Positions 59,028 through 64,000 of a stretch of 64,000 nt of DNA are shown in pieces (the stretch's first letter is position 1; every line of letters begins with the position of its first letter). The notes beneath the pieces were generated by a model that saw only the letters and a list, made by a program, of their open reading frames with translations, had not been told where the DNA came from and did no database searches. The DNA lies in contig JBGSSF010000002.1 of assembly GCA_041737175.1 (NCBI GenBank), positions 66,406 through 130,405 on the forward strand. The letters run 5' to 3'. A program made the position numbers and the translations under genes. The DNA comes from UBA5072 sp041737175 (lineage in GTDB: Bacteria; Bacteroidota; Bacteroidia; Bacteroidales; UBA10428).

Positions 59028-61172
59028 ATGAAAACAAATATATTGGCTTTATTATTGGTTGCTGCCTCATTAACTTGCTGCAAAAGGGCGGCCGACCAGA
59101 CTGAAATCCTCTATTCCTTCCATCTCGACCGCATTGTTGAACAAAGCCAGGGTGGATTGGAATGGAATAAAAGCCGGGAATTTGAGAAAAATGCTGTCGT
59201 ATTTACCCCACAGAACGGGGAATACAGTTTTACAATCACCAACGGACAGGACTCCGTGCCCTGGGCCGCTGCTAAATACCTGGTTTGCGAGATCATGAAC
59301 AATAATCCTTACAGCGCCATCGTGTATGTGGATTTTTATAAAAAAGGAGAGGATTTTTCGGAAGAGAATTTTGTTCAGCAAGGCGAAGCGTCTGATCAGG
59401 AATTCTCGGAACAACCCCGGATTTCTCCCAAGGTAGGCATACTTCCCAATCTGAAAACCAAAATGGTTATACCGTTGAGTCACCTCGACGGTCAGGAGAT
59501 ATTCATAAAGCGATTTCCAAGACAATTAAAGGGTACGGTAATGGGACACCGGCTCGATATTGCAGAGATAGGGAAAGTAGTGCTCCGCTTTGAACCCGTT
59601 ATGCTTCCGGAGTATTCACCAAAGATTGAAATCGTTGCTGTATATCTGACGGATACGATTCCGACTGCATTTGAGAAACCCGAAATGCCCTATGTGGATG
59701 AATTCGGTCAGTGGAATCAGAAGGACTGGTCAGGCAAGGTACATAATATCAAGGAATTGACAGATAACATGGTGGCATTGGAATTATCGGTTAAGGAGGC
59801 TTCCTTCCCTGATCAATGGAGCCGTTACGGAGGATGGAAAAACCTGAAATTTAAATCCACAGGGTTTTTCAGGGTCCATCATGACGGCAGGCGCTGGTGG
59901 TTTGTGGATCCTGAGGGATATGCCTTTTTAAGCGCCGGGGTGGATTGCATAGGTGATAATGCAGATGGCATGGTCAGCGGCCAGGAGGATCTTTTTGCCT
60001 GGCTTCCGCCACAGGATTCATTGAATCAGGATGCTTACCGGGAAAGGGGTGACAACCGAATGATTAATTTCCTGCGGGTCAATATGAACCGCGTGTATGG
60101 ATCGGATGCCAGGGCAAAATGGGAAGCCATAACGCAAGGACTGCTAAAGAAATACCGCATAAATACTATTGCCAACTGGAGTGACCTGGAATTTGCAAAA
60201 AAAATCGGGCATCCCTATGTGCTGAATATGAGAGATTTCCCGGGAACGCAGGTGCTTTTGTACCGCGATTTTCCCGATGTGTTCAGTGAAGAATACCGGA
60301 ATAATGCAGTTGCGTTTGCAGGGCAACTGGAAGCCTATAAGGAGGATAAATACCTGATCGGCTACTTTCTGAGCAATGAGCCCCATTGGGCGTTTGGGGA
60401 CAATAACCTGGCATTTGAAATGTTTGCGGTCGGGACGTCTTCAGAAACAAGGCTCGAGTTCATCCGTTTCCTGGAAAAGAAATACAAAAACATCCAATCC
60501 TTCAATTCATCCTGGCGGCAAAACCTGGCATCTTTTGATGAAATCAGCACGCTTCTCTTGAAGGACAGCCCTTCCGAAGAATGCTGGAATGACTGCAACG
60601 CTTTTTCCGGGATCATGGTCGATAGGTATATTCAGACAGTTTGTTCCGAAGTAAAGAAGGTGGATCCTAACCACCTGAATCTGGGTTTACGATATGCCTG
60701 GATCAGCTCTGACCTCTGCTACCGCGCCGGTACCTGGTTTGATGTTTTTTCAATTAATGGTTACAGTTATCCGGGACCTCCGGAAACGGAAGAAATTGCC
60801 AGACGAAGCGGAAAACCGGTTCTCATCGGCGAATATCATTTCGGCGCCACCGACCGTGGTTTGCCTTCAACAGGCATCCAGGGAGCTGAAGATCAACAGG
60901 CACGTGGCGAAGCCTACCGGTATTACCTGGAGCAGGGATTTGCCCGGCCCGAGGTGATTGGTATACATTATTTTCAATGGATGGATCAGCCTGTATTCGG
61001 AAGATTCGACGGTGAAAATTACAATATCGGGTTCCTGGATATTTGTCTCCGGCCCTATTCTGAATTAGCCGGCCAGGCAGCCGCATCACATGAGGTCATG
61101 TATGGCGTGGCCACCGGAGAGGTCAAACCATTTGACAGGGTGATAAAGAAATCACCCCAGATTTACTTTTAA
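59028..61172 (+). CDS. lipoprotein glycoside hydrolase-like protein (clan A, agarase/beta-galactosidase type)
   Basis: The 714-residue protein has a lipoprotein signal (LLLVAASLTCC, lipobox Cys near 17-18). Residues to about 215 form a beta-sandwich carbohydrate-binding-like region. From about 275 is a TIM-barrel hydrolase that starts GFFRVHHDGRRWWFVDPEGY, an opening seen in agarase-like enzymes (GH50/GH86-like). Candidate catalytic residues are Glu451 in YFLSNEPHW (acid/base) and Glu602 in PVLIGEYHFG (nucleophile), placed as expected for clan GH-A. Family assignment is uncertain. It stands alone, without SusCD, and is followed by another lipoprotein gene. It probably acts on the cell surface or in the periplasm. 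Confidence 0.78.
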   Translation: MKTNILALLLVAASLTCCKRAADQTEILYSFHLDRIVEQSQGGLEWNKSREFEKNAVVFTPQNGEYSFTITNGQDSVPWAAAKYLVCEIMNNNPYSAIVYVDFYKKGEDFSEENFVQQGEASDQEFSEQPRISPKVGILPNLKTKMVIPLSHLDGQEIFIKRFPRQLKGTVMGHRLDIAEIGKVVLRFEPVMLPEYSPKIEIVAVYLTDTIPTAFEKPEMPYVDEFGQWNQKDWSGKVHNIKELTDNMVALELSVKEASFPDQWSRYGGWKNLKFKSTGFFRVHHDGRRWWFVDPEGYAFLSAGVDCIGDNADGMVSGQEDLFAWLPPQDSLNQDAYRERGDNRMINFLRVNMNRVYGSDARAKWEAITQGLLKKYRINTIANWSDLEFAKKIGHPYVLNMRDFPGTQVLLYRDFPDVFSEEYRNNAVAFAGQLEAYKEDKYLIGYFLSNEPHWAFGDNNLAFEMFAVGTSSETRLEFIRFLEKKYKNIQSFNSSWRQNLASFDEISTLLLKDSPSEECWNDCNAFSGIMVDRYIQTVCSEVKKVDPNHLNLGLRYAWISSDLCYRAGTWFDVFSINGYSYPGPPETEEIARRSGKPVLIGEYHFGATDRGLPSTGIQGAEDQQARGEAYRYYLEQGFARPEVIGIHYFQWMDQPVFGRFDGENYNIGFLDICLRPYSELAGQAAASHEVMYGVATGEVKPFDRVIKKSPQIYF

Positions 61173-61272
61173 TTAAGTTATCTGCTCTCAAATACTTGAC
61201 AGGAGCCCTTTCATTTTGTATATTTAGTTAAGTTGTTTGAAATCTGTACTTAAAATTAGGGGGGAAATTAGG

Positions 61273-62814
61273 ATGTACCTGAAAAGTAGATACAGCGTAA
61301 TAAATAGTATGGCCATCTCTGCAATGGTATTACAGCTCTTTACTGGATGCGGCCCGCGCATTGACAGCTTAAATCCCGAAAGCGGACCTGTGGGGAGTGT
61401 TGTAACTGTTCAGGGAGCCAGATTTGGGGAAACGGCAGCTGAAAATACCGTGAAAATAGGGAATATCGAGGTTGCGACAAGTGACATAGCCGTAATATCA
61501 ACCTCACAACTGGACTTCAAAGTTCCCGTGGACGCAGTCACAGGGCAGGTATCGGTCACGACCGGCAAAGGATCTGGAAGAAGCCATGCGAATTTCGTTG
61601 TCGAATCTGCTGGAGCGGCAAACTGGACCGTCATGGTGTACCTCGACGCGGACAATAACCTGGAAGGCGCCGGCATTGACGATTTTTTGGAGATGTCATC
61701 CGTGGGCTCGCAAAATGGCGTTAATTTGGTTGTCCAAATGGACAGAATACCGGGTGAAAGTGATGAATACGATGACTGGACAGGAACCAGGCGGTTTTTA
61801 ATTGGACGGGATGATCTCCCTTCTTCCAATCCGATTCAGGATATGGGGGAACAGAATATGGGCAATCCCGCCGTATTGCAGGATTTTGTTGAATGGGCCG
61901 TTACTGGCTATCCTGCCCGGCATTATGCGCTGGTAATATGGAATCATGGCAACGGATGGCGTATTATGCGTGAAAAAATGGCCAGGATGGCAGCAGATAA
62001 AAAGATCGCCAGCAATGAAGTGCTGATCAAGGCAGTGGCAAGTGATGATACCGATGGGGATATCTTATATATGCGCGAGGTGCAGGACGCCCTGAATTCG
62101 GCCAGGCAAAACCTGGAGGCCAGAACGGGGAGTGGTGTCAAGTTTGATGTGCTGGGATTTGATGCCTGCCTTATGGGCATGGTTGAAGTGGCCTATGCGA
62201 TCCGTGAAAATGCCAACTATATGGTTGGTTCTGAAGAAACCGAACCCGGCGACGGTTGGCCATACAACACCATACTGACCGACCTGGTCAATAACCCGGC
62301 CATGGCGCCGGCAGACCTGGCAAGCCTCATCGTGGTGAAATACGGGAATTCCTATAACAGCGATGTAACACAGGCAGCCTGTGATATCAGCAAGTTGCAG
62401 AACCTGGCCTGGAAAATCGACACTTTCACCCTGGCGGCAACCACCAGCTGGTCAGCCCTTAAATCGGCAAGATTGGCTGCGAAGCAATATCATTCATGCA
62501 GTTACAGTTGCTGGGGGACGGATCTGTGGGATTTTGCTGATGAAGTATACAACAGCAGTGCAGTACAGAACATCAAGACGGCTGCTGCATCTGTAAAAAT
62601 AGCGGTGGATGAATTTGTCATCGAAGAATCCCACAGCAGCAACATGTCCGGTTCACATGGCATTGCCATTTACTTCCCACCTGACGGGAGCAGGTTCACT
62701 GCCGATCCGGAACACGGCGGTTATACGGATGCCAACACATTCATGCCCGTCGATTACGTGAAATACCACCTGTGGGATAACTGGCTGGAGAGTTATTATG
62801 CAAATATTCCATAG
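61273..62814 (+). CDS. lipoprotein peptidase of the clostripain family (C11) with IPT/TIG domain
   Basis: With the ATG at 61273 the protein is 513 residues. Its signal peptide ends in a lipobox (VLQLFTGC, Cys near 26). Residues from about 29 to 115 form an IPT/TIG immunoglobulin-like domain (IDSLNPESGPVGSVVTVQGA). The rest is a C11 peptidase: TVMVYLDADNNLEGAGIDDF, the catalytic His225 in VIWNHGNGWR, and the catalytic Cys299 in GFDACLMGMVEVAYA. These enzymes cleave after Lys or Arg. The C-terminal part includes GSHGIAIYFPP. A TTG start 12 codons upstream is possible. Targets are unknown; it is probably surface- or periplasm-anchored. Confidence 0.88.
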   Translation: MYLKSRYSVINSMAISAMVLQLFTGCGPRIDSLNPESGPVGSVVTVQGARFGETAAENTVKIGNIEVATSDIAVISTSQLDFKVPVDAVTGQVSVTTGKGSGRSHANFVVESAGAANWTVMVYLDADNNLEGAGIDDFLEMSSVGSQNGVNLVVQMDRIPGESDEYDDWTGTRRFLIGRDDLPSSNPIQDMGEQNMGNPAVLQDFVEWAVTGYPARHYALVIWNHGNGWRIMREKMARMAADKKIASNEVLIKAVASDDTDGDILYMREVQDALNSARQNLEARTGSGVKFDVLGFDACLMGMVEVAYAIRENANYMVGSEETEPGDGWPYNTILTDLVNNPAMAPADLASLIVVKYGNSYNSDVTQAACDISKLQNLAWKIDTFTLAATTSWSALKSARLAAKQYHSCSYSCWGTDLWDFADEVYNSSAVQNIKTAAASVKIAVDEFVIEESHSSNMSGSHGIAIYFPPDGSRFTADPEHGGYTDANTFMPVDYVKYHLWDNWLESYYANIP

Positions 62815-62946
62815 TCTTAATCCACCACCAGCAATATTCAATACTAAAGTCACTCATGCCAAATATTGGCAAAAGCCAAAAAGTTTGGTTAATATTGAAG
62901 ATGGAATGGAGTTTGGCATTAGTATGTAAATTCTAGAATATCACCT

Positions 62947-63582
62947 ATGAAACAACTTATTTTAACACTGGCACTTTTGTTGTCACAGCTATCTTCTTTT
63001 CCGCAGGAACCACAGGTTATTAAACTTCCCGATCCGCAGCTTGAAAAAGGGAAACCTCTTATGCAGGTGTTCAGGGACAGACAATCCATCCGGAGTTACA
63101 GCTCCCGTGAAATTTCATTGCAGGAGATGGCAAATCTCCTTTGGGCGGCCAATGGCATTAACCGGAAGGAATCGGGCAGACGCACCGCCCCTACAGCGCA
63201 AAACCGGCAGGAGATCGAAGTATATGTGAGCAACAAGGAAGGACTGTACCGCTATGATGCCCAGCAGCATGCCCTGTTGGTCATTCATAACCGGGATATA
63301 AGGGCACTGACCGGCACGCAGCCCTATGTGGGAACGGCTCCTGTTAACCTGGTCATTGTGGCTGACCTCGGTAAAATGGGCGATGAACAGCAATCCAATC
63401 TTCAGACAGCCAATATTGATGCCGGCTTTGTTTCACAAAACATATACCTGTATTGCGCTTCGGAGAATATGGCTACGGTTGTCAGGGGTTCTGTTGACCG
63501 CGAAAAGCTGGCTGCTGAAATGGGACTTGCACCGAATTTATACATTGTGGTGGCGCAATCGGTGGGTTATCCGGCCGAATGA
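62947..63582 (+). CDS. exported nitroreductase-family protein (SagB-type)
   Basis: A 211-residue FMN-dependent nitroreductase-like protein with a signal peptide (MKQLILTLALLLSQLSSFPQ). The nitroreductase fold is indicated by VFRDRQSIRSYSSREISLQE, LLWAANGINRKESGRRTAPT, and the C-terminal segment IDAGFVSQNIYLYCASENMA and MGLAPNLYIVVAQSVGYP. The nearest subgroup is SagB/ThcOx-like, some of which process peptides, but most exported ones are uncharacterised. No partner peptide gene was seen. The 132-bp gap from the C11 gene holds nothing recognisable. Confidence 0.82.
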   Translation: MKQLILTLALLLSQLSSFPQEPQVIKLPDPQLEKGKPLMQVFRDRQSIRSYSSREISLQEMANLLWAANGINRKESGRRTAPTAQNRQEIEVYVSNKEGLYRYDAQQHALLVIHNRDIRALTGTQPYVGTAPVNLVIVADLGKMGDEQQSNLQTANIDAGFVSQNIYLYCASENMATVVRGSVDREKLAAEMGLAPNLYIVVAQSVGYPAE

Positions 63583-63719
63583 AATCCAGGCATCACGCCG
63601 GTTGCCTTTATTTGAATTCTTCTTAATCTCAGAACCCTTAATAGAGACTTCAGCCATTGATTTTTCCGCTTCATCATTTTACCGGGAGAAAATTCGCCTG
63701 GCCATAGTATCTTTACTAT

Positions 63720-64000
63720 ATGAAAACTAAACAAGCACGGCAATATTTTATTACTGCTGCTGTCATCTCTATTGGGATAAGCATTCTGGTGCATTTCGAT
63801 ACCATCATGGATGTTTTTGTTAAAGCTTCAGCATATTTACCGGAAAAACGCGCTGGAGGAAGCCCAGGTAATGTGTTGCAGGAAGTGTTTGTCACTTTTC
63901 TTGTTGCCATTTGTCTGTTTATTCTAAATTATTATGTCCTTAAACCTGTCAATAGCAAAAAGAAGGTTACTTTCAAAAGCATGCTGATGGCAATTCTGAT
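63720..64000 (+). CDS. membrane protein, N-terminal part (runs off the window edge)
   Basis: From the ATG at 63720 the frame stays open to the end of the window. It begins MKTKQARQYFITAAVISIGI, which leads into a hydrophobic segment, then a periplasmic loop, then a second hydrophobic segment (VFVTFLVAICLFILNYYVLK) and a basic KKK stretch. Two membrane segments at this spacing are seen in LytS-type sensor kinases and other small membrane proteins; no family can be assigned from 93 residues. The 137-bp gap before it holds nothing recognised. Confidence 0.55.
   Translation, partial: MKTKQARQYFITAAVISIGISILVHFDTIMDVFVKASAYLPEKRAGGSPGNVLQEVFVTFLVAICLFILNYYVLKPVNSKKKVTFKSMLMAIL

Overview
The window is chromosomal DNA of a Bacteroidota bacterium, probably of the Bacteroidales/Marinilabiliales type. 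The evidence is the type IX secretion (T9SS) genes porP and gldK/porK, secreted proteins ending in T9SS type A sorting domains, a fused LpxC-FabZ gene, a CarboxypepD_reg-like TonB-dependent receptor, a DUF59-bearing SUF operon and promoters of the Bacteroidota type (TTTG, about 19 nt, TAnnTTTG). No phage, plasmid, intact insertion sequence, CRISPR array, tRNA or rRNA was seen. Most of the window is core metabolism.

Layout. 1-1.4 kb: start of gldK and complete porP. 1.6-7.3 kb: a large membrane-anchored protein of unknown role, a Na/Pi cotransporter, ung and a small acidic protein. 7.4-8.8 kb: homoserine dehydrogenase behind a SAM riboswitch. 8.9-9.7 kb: a cluster of REP-like palindromes and a DUF486 gene broken by one extra base. 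9.7-15.9 kb: sufBCDSE plus a sufT-like gene, then a small secreted protein that is mostly a T9SS tail. 16-17 kb: thiL. 17-21.8 kb: lipid A genes (HD-domain gene, lpxD, lpxC-fabZ, lpxA). 21.9-26.7 kb: rimP-nusA-infB behind a textbook promoter and a leader hairpin. 26.8-27.8 kb: queG. 27.8-39.2 kb: a phosphate-linked region with a PiT transporter, a divergent PhoB/PhoR-like pair, a duplicated beta-helix T9SS protein and a TonB-dependent receptor. 39.4-43.6 kb: a glycosyltransferase, then panC-panD-rfaE2-radA. 43.7-46 kb: PBP1A. 46.1-49.6 kb: topA and an arginase-fold protein lacking key metal ligands. 49.9-54 kb: a SiaC-like protein, a cyclase-family enzyme, a short GT5 protein and glmS. 54-57.8 kb: nucleotide-sugar genes (aminotransferase, acetyltransferase, galE, rfbB). 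57.8-64 kb: an HU/SPOR membrane protein, a lipoprotein glycoside hydrolase, a clostripain-family lipoprotein, an exported nitroreductase and the start of a membrane protein.

The most informative non-coding signal is a 21-22 nt TGTAAC element with 11-bp periodicity, like a Pho box. It lies on the promoter side of the PiT gene, the response regulator gene and the distant TonB receptor gene, each copy oriented toward its gene, so it may tie the 27.8-39.2 kb region into one phosphate-responsive regulon. Other notable signals are the SAM riboswitch, the rimP leader hairpin, the arginase-fold pseudoenzyme and a large stock of intergenic short tandem repeats and dispersed hairpins. No clearly new multi-gene defence or mobile system was found.
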